From Clostridia bacterium (GTDB taxonomy: Bacteria; Bacillota; Clostridia; Acetivibrionales; DSM-27016): a DNA stretch of 64,000 nucleotides. The translations under genes and the position numbers were made by a program. Under the pieces are notes generated by a model that had not been told where the DNA came from, ran no database searches, and saw only the letters and a program-made list of their open reading frames with translations. Of this stretch, positions 27,361 to 36,461 are shown piece after piece (positions within the stretch are counted from its first letter, which is position 1; each line of letters starts with the position of its first letter). The stretch is from assembly GCA_026414765.1 (NCBI GenBank), contig JAOAIJ010000043.1, positions 186,001 to 250,000 of the forward strand. Direction: 5' to 3'.

Positions 27361-28464
27361 TTATTTATTCTTTTGCATTTTATGTTCTGCAATAAGTAGG
27401 TCAACCATTCTGCCGTAGCTTTGTACACCGTCCTTTTGCCTGTTTGCTTTCAGATATGCATTGTTCAGGGAGTCAGTAGCACGCTCGACCGGCCCCTCAA
27501 AACGCTTCCAGTATTGACTGTTGTCATAAAAATCCCTTACGATGCCCGGAGAATATTTCTTATGCAGCTGGGAAAAACTCTCCTTGTCATATTTGTATAA
27601 GGCATTCATTGAATGTATAAGTGCCAGTATTGTTCCAGAATATTTATAGTCATTATCGGGATGCATTTTACAAGTAAGATATGAGATGTAATTTGCTTCA
27701 TCTTCTCTTGCAAAACCGCGCTGATGCGCCATTTCATGACAGGCTGTACTAAGAATAAGTATATCGGGCATATCTATATCAACATTGGCTTCTGCTGTGT
27801 ACGGACAATAAACGCCTGAAATTCCTGTGTATGACATGTATTTTGACAGCAGTACGCCTTTAGGTTTGCCATAGTTTCCTCCCAGCTCGGGGTAGAGTTC
27901 CGAGGCTTTGTGAAAACCTTTGTCCGCACGCTTGAAAGCCTCTCTGTAACCATTTTTAATATACATAACTCCATTTTGGTTTTCATCAACCAGACTACGC
28001 AGATCATTAGCTTGGTTTATCAGCTTTTCACATACTTCATACAGATCTTTTACTGAAGAGGGTTGTATATTTAGACCTGCAATTTGAGAAAAAGGCAAAC
28101 GGTTATAGTTGAATCCCCATAAAAGCATAAAGAAGAAATATGCAATGCTTAATACGGCTGCCAGAGTTAGAGAAAACCTCACCAGGATCAGGTGCTTGTC
28201 CCTTTTCTGTGTTACAAGTCTGAAAAATACATAACCTATACAAAAAAGCGCCAGAAGTGAAAATAAGTATAGTCCTATCTCTGCCATCGAAAAGGGTAAG
28301 ACCCCTGTAATGGTGCTGAGAATCTGGGACAATATCTTGAACAGGCCTTTTGAGTAAGCCTTTTCTATAAAAAGGGGAAATTGGGGTGTTGTGTAAAACA
28401 AAACCAATCCTAAAGGGAATAATAAAATTATTAACAGTCTCTTAATGTAGTATCTTTTATTCAT
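27361..28464 (-). CDS. DUF3810 membrane zinc-protease-like protein
   Basis: 367 residues. Three hydrophobic segments in the first 115 residues precede a domain containing HEMAHQRGFAREDEANYIS. That is an HExxH zinc motif followed by a downstream Glu (EDEAN), as in gluzincin-type peptidases. The pattern is that of DUF3810. Proteolytic activity is inferred from the motif, and the substrate is unknown. Single gene, divergent from the kinase at 28.6 kb. Confidence 0.82.
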   Translation of the reverse strand: MNKRYYIKRLLIILLFPLGLVLFYTTPQFPLFIEKAYSKGLFKILSQILSTITGVLPFSMAEIGLYLFSLLALFCIGYVFFRLVTQKRDKHLILVRFSLTLAAVLSIAYFFFMLLWGFNYNRLPFSQIAGLNIQPSSVKDLYEVCEKLINQANDLRSLVDENQNGVMYIKNGYREAFKRADKGFHKASELYPELGGNYGKPKGVLLSKYMSYTGISGVYCPYTAEANVDIDMPDILILSTACHEMAHQRGFAREDEANYISYLTCKMHPDNDYKYSGTILALIHSMNALYKYDKESFSQLHKKYSPGIVRDFYDNSQYWKRFEGPVERATDSLNNAYLKANRQKDGVQSYGRMVDLLIAEHKMQKNK

Positions 28465-28656
28465 TACTCACCACTATCTTTCTATATTAATCTTACTATA
28501 AATAATAACATAATGATTGTATTTGCTCTATGGGATTTATAGAAATACAGGTTACATAATATTTATTATATTAAATATTGTATGTTTATAGTAATATATT
28601 AGTACTTGAATAAATTGATAACTATAACTAAATTACAGGCAATAGGAGAAAGGTTT

Positions 28657-29760
28657 ATGAAAGAAACTATAAAAACTGTTAAAGCCAGGATCATTTCATT
28701 TGTTGGAACAGGGAGCAACAAACACGTACCATTGAGAATTGCTTTGATTTATTCTATTGTAGGAGGTGCATGGGTGCTGTTTTCCGATAAGCTTATAGCA
28801 GGGGATGCAGCAGATGTATCAACAATACTAAAGTTACAAACCTTTAAAGGATGGTTCTATGTGGCAGGGACTGCTATTATGGTGTTTTTTCTTGTTAAGA
28901 AAGGAACTCTGGCAATTCAACAATCCAACAAGGATAATGAAAGACTCCTTAAGGAAGCTATAGAATATGATAGATTGAAAACAGAGCTTTTTACTAACAT
29001 TTCCCATGAGTTTAGAACTCCACTGAATGTTATTCTGGGCACGATTCAGCTGCTTGAGGCTTATGAGAAGAAATGCACGGTTAATACGGAATGCCAGATA
29101 AAGAGGGAAAAGCATTTGAAAGCAATAAGACAGAATAGTTATAGGCTCCTAAGGCTGATAAACAATCTTATAGATATTACAAAAATTGATTCCGGATATA
29201 TGAATATTAAAATGGAAAACAAAAATATTGTAGATATTGTAGAGAGTGTATCTATGTCTGTGGAAGAATACATAAGAAATAAATCCATAAAATTTACTTT
29301 TGATACTGAAGTAGAAGATAAAGTTATTGCCTGTGATGTAGAAAAGATAGAACGTATAGTGTTGAATCTCCTCTCAAATGCAGTAAAAAATACAAGGCCC
29401 GGTGGGGAAATATGGGTTAAGATTTCTGATAAGGGTAAGTTTGTATTGCTCTCCATTAAGGATTCGGGTATTGGAATACCTGAAGAGAAGAAAAAAATCA
29501 TCTTTGAGCGATTCAGACAGGTAAATTCATCTTTAACAAGAGAGAATGAAGGAAGCGGAATAGGCTTATCAATAGTAGAATCACTTGTTAAAATGCATGG
29601 GGGGAGAATCTGGGTGGAAAGTGAGACTGGAAAAGGGAGTGAATTTCTTATAGAACTCCCTGTTATATTGGTAGATAATTCAAATGATGAGAATAATGAA
29701 TCTGCACTGGGGATGGAAAAGGTAAAGATTGAGTTTTCCGACATATATTTGAATGAATAA
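28657..29760 (+). CDS. Orphan membrane sensor histidine kinase
   Basis: 367 residues from ATG 28657, chosen because GGAGAAAGG lies just upstream; a TTG at 28606 would add 17 residues. Two hydrophobic spans (about 28-50 and 70-90) enclose a very short loop. They are followed by HisKA (FTNISHEFRTPLNVILG) and HATPase (NLLSNAVKN; DSGIGIPEEKK; GSGIGLSIV). No response regulator lies beside it. Input is probably membrane or cytoplasmic. Confidence 0.87.
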   Translation: MKETIKTVKARIISFVGTGSNKHVPLRIALIYSIVGGAWVLFSDKLIAGDAADVSTILKLQTFKGWFYVAGTAIMVFFLVKKGTLAIQQSNKDNERLLKEAIEYDRLKTELFTNISHEFRTPLNVILGTIQLLEAYEKKCTVNTECQIKREKHLKAIRQNSYRLLRLINNLIDITKIDSGYMNIKMENKNIVDIVESVSMSVEEYIRNKSIKFTFDTEVEDKVIACDVEKIERIVLNLLSNAVKNTRPGGEIWVKISDKGKFVLLSIKDSGIGIPEEKKKIIFERFRQVNSSLTRENEGSGIGLSIVESLVKMHGGRIWVESETGKGSEFLIELPVILVDNSNDENNESALGMEKVKIEFSDIYLNE

Positions 29761-29866
29761 CATTTTTCCAAGTGAGTAATTAATTTATATATTTATTCAT
29801 AGTATTAACATAAACTACTGTTTGTTATGGAGAATATTGGTAGAGTGTGAGGGGGTAAGGGATACT

Positions 29867-30559
29867 ATGATACTCAAGTCTATAACCTCGCTGTTTGAAA
29901 GTAAAGGTAAAAAAGAAATTGAAAATACGGTTCATAGAATTGAGAAGCTAGCCTACAAACTGAACGGACTAAAAGCTCCTAGCGAGGGAGAAAACAATGA
30001 GATAGGAAAGATTCTTGGTACATCCTATGAACTTTTAGAGAGATTAGAAAAAAGATTGATTCTGGAAAACAAAAGAGAACACAGGGATTATAAGATGAAT
30101 TCAGGATACGCAACTGCTAAGGTCAGTTTGTCAGGAAGTGCACGGGTCAATTCAGAAGAATTGAGCAAGTCAAAGGTTGAAGCTGTATTAAGCGAAAATA
30201 CGGCACAAATATCCGGAGTTTTTTTCAGACTGATAGATCTAAGGGACAAGGTATTACTTATGAAATCAGAGTTTGGAGATAACAAGGGTGAAAAAGTTGA
30301 AATGCTGTACACTGAATTGGGGAATATCCTTAAGAAGGAAGGATTACACGAAATAGAGTTATCGGGCAGGTTTAATAAGGATAGACAAAGAATAATCAAA
30401 ATAATAAAAACCGGAAATGAGGAAAAAAATAACACTATTCACGGTACTGTAAGGCCTGGATATACTTATAATAACATATTGATACGGCCTCAGGAGGTGA
30501 TAGTATATGAATATGACAAGGAGTCTCCTTCGGAAGAAGATACAAACGGTAATAAATAA
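29867..30559 (+). CDS. GrpE-like nucleotide exchange factor
   Basis: About 230 residues. The N-terminal half is helical and charged with no recognised motif. The C-terminal RPGYTYNNILIRPQEVIVYEY closely resembles the GrpE beta-domain signature (GY-x-N-x3-RP-x2-V-x-V). It is much more divergent than housekeeping GrpE and has no adjacent dnaK or dnaJ. It may serve a second Hsp70-like protein encoded elsewhere. Start: ATG 29867 after a GGGGG stretch; TTG/GTG alternatives exist upstream. Confidence 0.6.
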   Translation: MILKSITSLFESKGKKEIENTVHRIEKLAYKLNGLKAPSEGENNEIGKILGTSYELLERLEKRLILENKREHRDYKMNSGYATAKVSLSGSARVNSEELSKSKVEAVLSENTAQISGVFFRLIDLRDKVLLMKSEFGDNKGEKVEMLYTELGNILKKEGLHEIELSGRFNKDRQRIIKIIKTGNEEKNNTIHGTVRPGYTYNNILIRPQEVIVYEYDKESPSEEDTNGNK

Positions 30560-30656
30560 AGTTTATAATAAACATAACGAATTAAGAAATAATATTATTA
30601 GGGTGAATATGTCGTAATAATCCCAGCAGTACTAATAAATGTAAGGAGTTGAAAAC

Positions 30657-30827
30657 ATGGATAGTATCAGGGCAAGGCAGATCATTAATTCTAATGGAGT
30701 AATAGAAGTAAAGCACAAAAATTCTTCAGTATGGTTGGAAAATATCAGGGGAGAAAATGCAGAAGTTACTTACCTTGAGAGCAAAAAGAGGGCGGAAGTG
30801 CCGCTAAATCAACTTAGTGAAGACTAG
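30657..30827 (+). CDS. sspH: H-type small acid-soluble spore protein
   Basis: 56 residues: starts MDSIRARQIINSNGVIEV and includes SVWLENI and AEVTYLESKKRAEVPLNQL. The RAxxIIxSxxxIxVxxxxxxVWxE pattern matches the SspH family. Such proteins are made in the forespore and packaged in spores. AAGGAGTTG is correctly spaced before the ATG, and a strong terminator follows. It supports the view that the organism sporulates. Confidence 0.85.
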   Translation: MDSIRARQIINSNGVIEVKHKNSSVWLENIRGENAEVTYLESKKRAEVPLNQLSED

Positions 30828-30851
30828 AAACTGAAATAAAAAGTGATAAAG

Positions 30852-30895
30852 AAAAGAGCGCTTGTTTTATTGATATCTTGAAAGCGCTCTTTTTC
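30852..30895 (+). terminator. Terminator of sspH
   Basis: AAAGAGCGCTT / AAGCGCTCTTT stem with an 18-nt loop and a terminal T-run. Confidence 0.9.
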
Positions 30896-30952
30896 ATATC
30901 TAAGCAATAACATATATTCAGAAACATAGCATATCAGGTTCTATACGATAAA

Positions 30953-31207
30953 CTAACGCATTGAACCAGGCATTGTCACATAAAAACCTGAATCCGTATC
31001 TTTTTCCATAGGAATATATATTTTTGAATCAGATTCAAAATTATGATTAACAAGCATTTTTTCTGTTTTGTTTTGTACAAGCACTATTGCTGGTATAGTA
31101 AATTCAATATTAGATTTTTGTGCACTACTCACTGACGGTTGTGCGACTACGAGCAGGGAAGCAAGTATAATAGCTGTAAGTAAATATTTAAACTTATCCA
31201 TATTCAT
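30953..31207 (-). CDS. Small secreted protein, unknown function
   Basis: 84 residues from ATG 31207, with AGAGGTG upstream. The signal peptide covers about residues 6-30, ending in a VSSAQ-type cleavage region. The mature part of about 55 residues (IEFTIPAIVLVQNKTEKMLV ... SGFYVTMPGSMR) has no motif I recognise. Upstream lie about 380 bases with no gene on either strand; I see only AT-rich DNA without a convincing element. Confidence 0.6.
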   Translation of the reverse strand: MNMDKFKYLLTAIILASLLVVAQPSVSSAQKSNIEFTIPAIVLVQNKTEKMLVNHNFESDSKIYIPMEKDTDSGFYVTMPGSMR

Positions 31208-31590
31208 ATGAACACCTCTTTCTACGTACTTAGGCATTTCTTTTCATTAATACTTCAAAACGGGAAAAATTATAAAATTAGTGCTTATGAATTATACTCT
31301 GAAGTGTATGGGCTTTCAACCGCTAAATAATACCATTTTGAATAATAGAACTATACCTTATTATTTTTACTGCTTTGCATGAATATAATTTATAGGCAAC
31401 CAACTATAAGCTTAAGAGTAAGACTTGCATTTGGGTATCTATATTCGGAAGGATGGTGTATGTAATGATGAAATGAATAATAATTCTATGGGAAATATGG
31501 AAAATATGATAAAATTAATTGGGCAGTAGATGGTTGATAAGAAAAGCGGTAAAAAAAGTAAAAGTATAAGTATGAAATGGAGGGATTATT

Positions 31591-31812
31591 ATGGGCGATA
31601 CCAAAATAATTCATATTCAATGTACAAACTGTAACAAATCATTTGATTCATCAGTTTATTGTGAAAGCACAGATGCTTTAAAAATGGCTATCATGTGTGA
31701 TAATGAGGTATGTTGTCCATTGTGCGGTAAGATTACAACATGGAACAAGGAAAATGCCGAAATTACTAATGAGGACGGCAGAGAATTCAGGGGAAATGAA
31801 ATATTTATCTAA
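31591..31812 (+). CDS. Small Cys-rich (zinc-binding-like) protein
   Basis: 73 residues with CTNCNKSF and CCPLCGK, a CxxC...CxxC zinc-ribbon-like pattern, plus two other cysteines. No family recognised. GGAGGG precedes the ATG and a terminator follows, so it is a single-gene unit. Confidence 0.65.
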   Translation: MGDTKIIHIQCTNCNKSFDSSVYCESTDALKMAIMCDNEVCCPLCGKITTWNKENAEITNEDGREFRGNEIFI

Positions 31813-31840
31813 TACAGAACAAAAATAATGCTATTCATAT

Positions 31841-31870
31841 AAAGCTTCCAGGGTTGGTTTGGAAGCTTTT
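31841..31870 (+). terminator. Terminator
   Basis: AAAGCTTCCA pairs with TGGAAGCTTT around a 9-nt loop and ends in TTTT. It ends the Cys-rich protein gene. Confidence 0.85.
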
Positions 31871-32067
31871 CATATTTCTTAAAAAGGAAAAAGTTGTATC
31901 TACTCTTGTTCAGTTTATCAAAAAAGAAAATGTTTTTCATTTCCTTCTTCAAAAAAAGAGTTATAGTGACTCCGTCGAAGTATCGTTCAATTATTTAGGA
32001 GCCTGATATAAGCTGCATAAATAATAAATTTACATAAACCTGGACATAATAATTCAGAGGTGATTTT

Positions 32068-32181
32068 GTGAAAAGCAAGAAATTCAGAAACACTGTGATA
32101 CTGGCAATGGACGTTGCCATATTGATGAAGCAGATAAAGCGTGTCAGCAGGGATATAAAAAATATCAAGGAGCCTGAATAG
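32068..32181 (+). CDS. Candidate 37-residue peptide
   Basis: A GTG start with GAGGTGATTTT upstream opens a 37-codon frame (begins MKSKKFRNTVILAMD, ends RDIKNIKEPE). The stop falls inside a terminator stem, as is common for real last genes. Amphipathic and basic, no family recognised. It is the only coding candidate in the 660-base stretch before the Met-rich cassette. Confidence 0.4.
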   Translation: MKSKKFRNTVILAMDVAILMKQIKRVSRDIKNIKEPE

Positions 32182-32201
32182 GGCTCTTTTTGATATTCTG
32201 G
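32162..32201 (+). terminator. Terminator
   Basis: Outer stem AATATCAA / TTGATATT and inner AGCC / GGCT around GAATAG, with T residues within the 3' arm. Confidence 0.6.
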
Positions 32202-32475
32202 AGAGTTCGTAATATGTGTATTTATAATCGAAGAAATACTTGGAAACTATTTGCATAATAGAATCTAAGCATATTCTGGAACTGAAGATATAGCGAATAA
32301 TTTTGCATTAATGTTAAGAAACTATTACATATAAAATATTTCCTTGTTTATCAGGCTGGGAGATATTGAATTAGAGTAGTTTGGTTGCGCAATGAGTTGA
32401 TTTTTGCGGTATATGGACACATGAAACGAGAATATTATTCTTTTCAAGTTAGACTGTTTTAAGAGAGGTAAGAAA

Positions 32476-33588
32476 ATGAAAGTTTTAAGAATATTGCTTG
32501 CTACATTTCTTATACTGGTTATTATAGGTGGCTTGGGATATATAGCTTATAGCTTGTTTTTTATGGGTGGTATGAATCATCAGGGGATGAATAATACGCC
32601 TGAAACTACAGCGCCAAGTCATAACCAAGCTGCTGATACAGGTAGCGGGCAGAATGTACAAAACCAGCATGGCAGCACTCATCAGGGAAATGCATCGCCT
32701 AATACTGCTGCAGTTCAGAGCAGGGACAGGCTGAATCAGGCTATAGGGATGATAAATCAGGCTATAGACTTAATAAGTATTGACCCGTACTCGAAGGCAA
32801 CACTCCCTTCGGCAAGTCAGGGCAACATACAATCAACACAAGGTGGGACAGTCAATGTATATCCAAACGGGAACACATCTGTAAATGTTGCTCCACCTGC
32901 CAATAATACCCCTAATAAACAGACACCGCCTGCAAATACTAATCAGGGTACAGTGAATACACAAGAAAAACAGAATTATGTTTACGATCAGGGTAAACTT
33001 CAGCAGCTTCATAGCGGCATATTCACACTAGCCCAAGGGATAATGACCATAAACCAGCTTGGGGATGACCTGCTTATCCAGTCGTCAATGGCGGAAACTA
33101 ATCCGCCGGACTATCGGACTCATGTTCAGAGATATAATATTGCTTTACAGAACAAAACAAAACTGAATAATGCGATTAACCTGCTTAACCAGGCATCAAC
33201 GCTTATTAATGTAAATCCGTATGGAGGTCCTGACGGATATCCGTACAATAAAGATGCAATGGCTCAACTTCACCAGGGGGTATTTAAGCTTGCACAAGGA
33301 ATGACAATGCTGAACAGACTGAATGAAGATTTTACAGCTCAGATGGCAATAGCTTCAAGTATGATACAGAGTATTACAAACAATGCATATCAGACACAAA
33401 CTATGAATCACAGTACAATGGGATTATTTTCCGGTATTAATACATCAACGGTATTCAATCTGATATTGATAGTTATGGTGGTTGGTCTGATTGCAGGAAT
33501 TTTAGGTGCTATTTTCAGTGTGTTCAGGAATGACAATACCCGGAGAACAGGCGGGAGTAATTCAGATAACGACTCAACATTACGCTAA
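32476..33588 (+). CDS. Cassette A, protein 1: anchored protein with duplicated helical domain
   Basis: 370 residues. N-terminal membrane span (about 4-29) followed by GGMNHQGMNN and a Gln/Asn/Thr-rich linker. Two related units each contain LNxAxxxxNxAxxLIxxxPY followed by LHxGxFxLAQGxxxLNxL (roughly residues 88-205 and 230-300). A second membrane span (about 322-350) ends in a short charged tail. I know no family name. The paralog at 57638-58834 has the same plan plus a zinc ribbon. First gene of a six-gene same-strand run. The two spans place the repeat domain outside the membrane (inference). Confidence 0.75.
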   Translation: MKVLRILLATFLILVIIGGLGYIAYSLFFMGGMNHQGMNNTPETTAPSHNQAADTGSGQNVQNQHGSTHQGNASPNTAAVQSRDRLNQAIGMINQAIDLISIDPYSKATLPSASQGNIQSTQGGTVNVYPNGNTSVNVAPPANNTPNKQTPPANTNQGTVNTQEKQNYVYDQGKLQQLHSGIFTLAQGIMTINQLGDDLLIQSSMAETNPPDYRTHVQRYNIALQNKTKLNNAINLLNQASTLINVNPYGGPDGYPYNKDAMAQLHQGVFKLAQGMTMLNRLNEDFTAQMAIASSMIQSITNNAYQTQTMNHSTMGLFSGINTSTVFNLILIVMVVGLIAGILGAIFSVFRNDNTRRTGGSNSDNDSTLR

Positions 33589-33602
33589 ACCGAGGTGATA
33601 AA

Positions 33603-34268
33603 GTGCCTGGTGGCCACAAAAACAACCTATTAATAAGGACAATCTTAACTTTAATAGCCGGAACTATAGCATTCGTATTTCTTTTCAATCAAATGACAGG
33701 AGGTGGAAACATGGATCATATGGGAGGAATGGCTGGAACAGGCTATGGATATTCAATCGATACTCTTTTAGGTGGATTTTTAATGCTGCTTATAAAGCTT
33801 CTATTGGCTGTATTGATTATTGCCGTAGTAGTCGGCATAGTTATGTGGATAAAGAATATATTTCTCAAGGATAGTACAGGAGGTACACAGTTTTTCCAGT
33901 CTATAAAAAATGATCCGGTACTAAAAACTATATCAATAATTACTATTGCTGTACTTGGAATAATACTTTTATTCGCACTGCTGGGAAGCTTTGGCGGTGT
34001 AGGGGTGAGATACGGGATGGAGAGTCATGTCGGCAGATATGGAGGGTTTAGTCCTGTCTTCAGTGTTGCGGGGCTTTTAAGCTTGCTCATCAGAGTTTTG
34101 ACTTTTATATTGGTGATATCCCTTATACTTGCACTATTAGGCTATTTGAAAAAACAATATGATGCAGGGACATTCAATTTTATGAAGACCGGTGGTCCGA
34201 ACCAAGGCAATACAGCTAATCAGGGTGGTAATACAAATACTAATGAGAATAACGCTAATACACAGTAA
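33603..34268 (+). CDS. Cassette A, protein 2: four-span membrane protein
   Basis: 221 residues from a GTG with GAGGTGAT upstream. Hydrophobic spans at about 11-30, 55-82, 108-130 and 152-180. The first loop carries GGGNMDHMGGMAG (Met/His), and the tail is Asn/Gly/Thr-rich. The span pattern and the segment LLGGFLMLLIKLLLAVLIIAVVVG resemble the protein at 55842-56270. Family not recognised. It sits 14 nt after protein 1. Confidence 0.72.
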   Translation: MPGGHKNNLLIRTILTLIAGTIAFVFLFNQMTGGGNMDHMGGMAGTGYGYSIDTLLGGFLMLLIKLLLAVLIIAVVVGIVMWIKNIFLKDSTGGTQFFQSIKNDPVLKTISIITIAVLGIILLFALLGSFGGVGVRYGMESHVGRYGGFSPVFSVAGLLSLLIRVLTFILVISLILALLGYLKKQYDAGTFNFMKTGGPNQGNTANQGGNTNTNENNANTQ

Positions 34269-34291
34269 AACTTAATATGGGAGAAATAAAA

Positions 34292-34801
34292 GTGGAAAAG
34301 ATTAGATTTGATTTTATAATTCACTGGCTCTGGACAGTTGCATTTGCGCTGCTTACATTGAGCGGACTTGCAATGGTTGGAGCAAAGTACGGGTGGCTTC
34401 TGAACTATGATATTGTATCTGCCGATTACGTGCATAGGCTTTCAGCAGCTGTATACGTCCTGCTTACATTTGTTTCCGTCGCTTATGAAGTTATAAGAGG
34501 AATAAGGAACGAAGATAAAAAGCTTGCTTGGTTTATGATAGGAAAAGGAGGATATCAGCTGTTTACTTTTATAACGACGCTGATATTCATAATAACAGGT
34601 GCAATCATATGGATATGCATGGATTCAAATATGACTGCTGTATCCTTTGCTCTATATATACATGAAAAACTGACTTATATAGTAGTTGCCAGTGTAATCT
34701 GGCATATTTATATGAAGTGCCACGCACTTGTCTGGCCCCGTTCTAAGTCTAAGCCAGGTAATAATAAGCCCGGTACAAAGAAGGGAACTGAAAGCACATG
34801 A
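34292..34801 (+). CDS. Cassette A, protein 3: b561-like cytochrome b
   Basis: 169 residues, four membrane spans, with His at about 11 (FIIHWLW), 48 (DYVHRL), 124 (YIHEKL), 138 and 144 (WHIYMKCHAL). This pattern matches small cytochrome b561 / formate-dehydrogenase-gamma-like di-heme proteins that pass electrons across the membrane. The GTG at 34292 is preferred to the ATG at 34277: GGGAG sits 9 nt before it, and it matches the paralog start (MNIRFDF versus MEKIRFDF). The paralog at 58834 lacks the last two spans. Confidence 0.82.
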   Translation: MEKIRFDFIIHWLWTVAFALLTLSGLAMVGAKYGWLLNYDIVSADYVHRLSAAVYVLLTFVSVAYEVIRGIRNEDKKLAWFMIGKGGYQLFTFITTLIFIITGAIIWICMDSNMTAVSFALYIHEKLTYIVVASVIWHIYMKCHALVWPRSKSKPGNNKPGTKKGTEST

Positions 34802-34835
34802 AAAAGTATCCATAAGCAAAGAGGAGGATAAAACA

Positions 34836-35144
34836 ATGATGCAAAAATCTTGGTTTAAGTTGTGCATATGGATTTTAGCTACTGCCTTCTTTTTTATGGC
34901 TTCGGGGATATTGATATCGGCTTTTAGTCCCGGTCCCACCGAACTTCAGGTTATGCAGTTCATGCGGGGGATGATGGAAGCGATGCACAGTTCTCTCATG
35001 GGATTGTCTATGACTATAGAGAATGACTTTGCTTTAAATAGGCTTATTACCAATGCTTCGGCTATTACACCCTTATTAATTGCATTAAGTATTGTGCTTG
35101 GGCTGATTATTAGGTTTCTCAGGAGGAATAAAAATGCCGGATAG
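34836..35144 (+). CDS. Cassette A, protein 4: Met-rich two-span protein
   Basis: 102 residues from ATG 34836 (GAGGAGG upstream). Two membrane spans (about 7-28 and 72-93) enclose a loop with MQFMRGMMEAMHSSLMG and IEND. The paralog at 59194-59490 keeps GPTE-x2-VM-x2-M-x-GMM-x-AM-x-SS-x-MG-x2-M-x-IEND, so the Met spacing is conserved. Such Met clusters are known to bind Cu(I) or Ag(I) in other proteins; that role here is inference. It overlaps the next gene by 11 nt. Confidence 0.75.
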   Translation: MMQKSWFKLCIWILATAFFFMASGILISAFSPGPTELQVMQFMRGMMEAMHSSLMGLSMTIENDFALNRLITNASAITPLLIALSIVLGLIIRFLRRNKNAG

Positions 35145-35490
35145 AAAAAAGCTTTACTTTTGGCGGCTTGCGCTAATATTTGGAGCAATTACTGTATTGG
35201 CACTGGCTGTTTCATTCGGCTTCAACAGAGAGAGAGAAGCAGGCATGATGGATACAAGCATGGGCAACATGATGAGCAGCATGCATCTTAAAAATATAAC
35301 GGTGTCGGATTTGATAAAACAGCAGGAAAAAATGGAAAGCGTGACAGGACAAGACAGTATGGCAGGACACCACAGCGGGGTTAGCAGCTTTTTGAACTCT
35401 GCTCATTACCTGACTACTGCTACAATCATAATCTTACTTCCGTTTATTGTAGCAGGAACAATATTCCTGGCAATAATATGGCTGAAATAG
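35134..35490 (+). CDS. Cassette A, protein 5: Met/His-rich two-span protein
   Basis: 118 residues. It starts with KKLYFWRLALIF before span 1 (about 9-29), then a loop with MMDTSMGNMMSSMHLKN and MAGHHSG, then span 2 (about 92-116). The paralog at 59575-59922 conserves MMD-x2-MG-x-MM-x2-MH-x2-N and the HH-x-G pair. AGGAGG precedes the ATG inside the previous gene. No named family. Probable extracytoplasmic metal-binding loop (inference). Confidence 0.75.
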   Translation: MPDRKKLYFWRLALIFGAITVLALAVSFGFNREREAGMMDTSMGNMMSSMHLKNITVSDLIKQQEKMESVTGQDSMAGHHSGVSSFLNSAHYLTTATIIILLPFIVAGTIFLAIIWLK

Positions 35491-35511
35491 AATGAAGGGA
35501 GATAAGATTTA

Positions 35512-36183
35512 ATGAGTATACTGGGAAATATCGGCTCATTGTATATGCTTATATTGATATTATTGTTAATTATAGGATTAGGACTATTAATAACAGCATT
35601 TACAAAGTATATATTCAATCTGGAAAACACAAAAAAGCAAAACAATAAAATGAATATTCGAAATGGAGGTTTGGTTATGCAGAATAACGGATGGCTAAAA
35701 CTTGCGCTTTTCTCCTTTATTGGAATAATTATCGCTGTTGCGGTTCTTAGCTTCATGTCACCCGGAGGCATGTCCGGATATAATATGACAGGACATGCGG
35801 GAATGCAGCCGGGTATGAGTGGAGCAATGGGGACTATGCCTATGGGCAGCATGGGTAATATGGGTAGCATGGGGATGATGAATATGTCTTCCGGAATGCA
35901 GCCTGATATGAATACAATGACTATGCACAGGTTAAATCAGATGCAGATGCAGATAAATCAGATGCAGCAATACATGATGAATAATATGGGTGGAATGCAG
36001 ATGCAATCAATGCCACAAGGTGGAATGAGCAACATGGGCGGAATGGGCATGATGGGTATGCCTATGGGCAATATGAGCGGGGGCGGAATGGGAATGATGA
36101 ACATGGGAGGAATGTCAGGAGGTTCGTCAGGCAGCATGTCGGGAGGTTCTTCAGGCGGCATGAGCGGAATGAGTATGATGTAA
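35512..36183 (+). CDS. Cassette A, protein 6: methionine-rich anchored protein
   Basis: 223 residues. Span 1 about 8-35; a second span at about 61-82 begins right after an internal Met (residue 56). The rest is dominated by MxM, GMxxM and NMGGM units, with a Gln/Met helix (RLNQMQMQINQMQQYMM) and a Gly/Ser/Met tail. An internal GGAGG (35665-35669) and ATG (35677) could yield a shorter protein that starts exactly where the independent gene at 56287 starts. Cu(I) binding is plausible but unproven. A terminator follows. Confidence 0.75.
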   Translation: MSILGNIGSLYMLILILLLIIGLGLLITAFTKYIFNLENTKKQNNKMNIRNGGLVMQNNGWLKLALFSFIGIIIAVAVLSFMSPGGMSGYNMTGHAGMQPGMSGAMGTMPMGSMGNMGSMGMMNMSSGMQPDMNTMTMHRLNQMQMQINQMQQYMMNNMGGMQMQSMPQGGMSNMGGMGMMGMPMGNMSGGGMGMMNMGGMSGGSSGSMSGGSSGGMSGMSMM

Positions 36184-36193
36184 TAAGAATAAG

Positions 36194-36221
36194 AAAGAGC
36201 ACCAGCGGGTGCTCTTTTTAT
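36194..36221 (+). terminator. Terminator of cassette A
   Basis: AAAGAGCACC / GGTGCTCTTT with an AGC-type loop and a T-run. Nothing in cassette A before this looks like a terminator, so genes 1-6 can form one transcript. Confidence 0.9.
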
Positions 36222-36272
36222 TTGTGGTATATGCCTGTATAATCTGCAGTAATCAATGTTAAATTGATATAA

Positions 36273-36287
36273 GATAATATATCGTTA
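36273..36287. promoter_or_regulatory. Second copy of padR-promoter 15-mer
   Basis: GATAATATATCGTTA is identical to 14991-15005 at the padR promoter/operator. The right half here is only loosely palindromic (AGAGTATAT). It lies 175 bases upstream of the HMA-domain gene. Confidence 0.3.
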
Positions 36288-36461
36288 TAGAGTATATAGT
36301 TTATATTTTTAGAAATTTAATTGAATTTTTATGCATATGAGTAAAATGGGCATAAAAAACAATGAAAATTTTAGACAAAATACCAAAATATGTTTATTAA
36401 ACTTTAATAAAATGATATACTAATAAATGGCTTATTAATAAAGAACAAATGGAGGTATTGT

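Noticed and set aside
32241-32254. Sigma-54-like TGGAAA-CTAT-TTGC upstream of cassette A
   Set aside because: The spacer is one base too short and the -24 part lacks the C of GGC; it is also 220 bases from the first gene.
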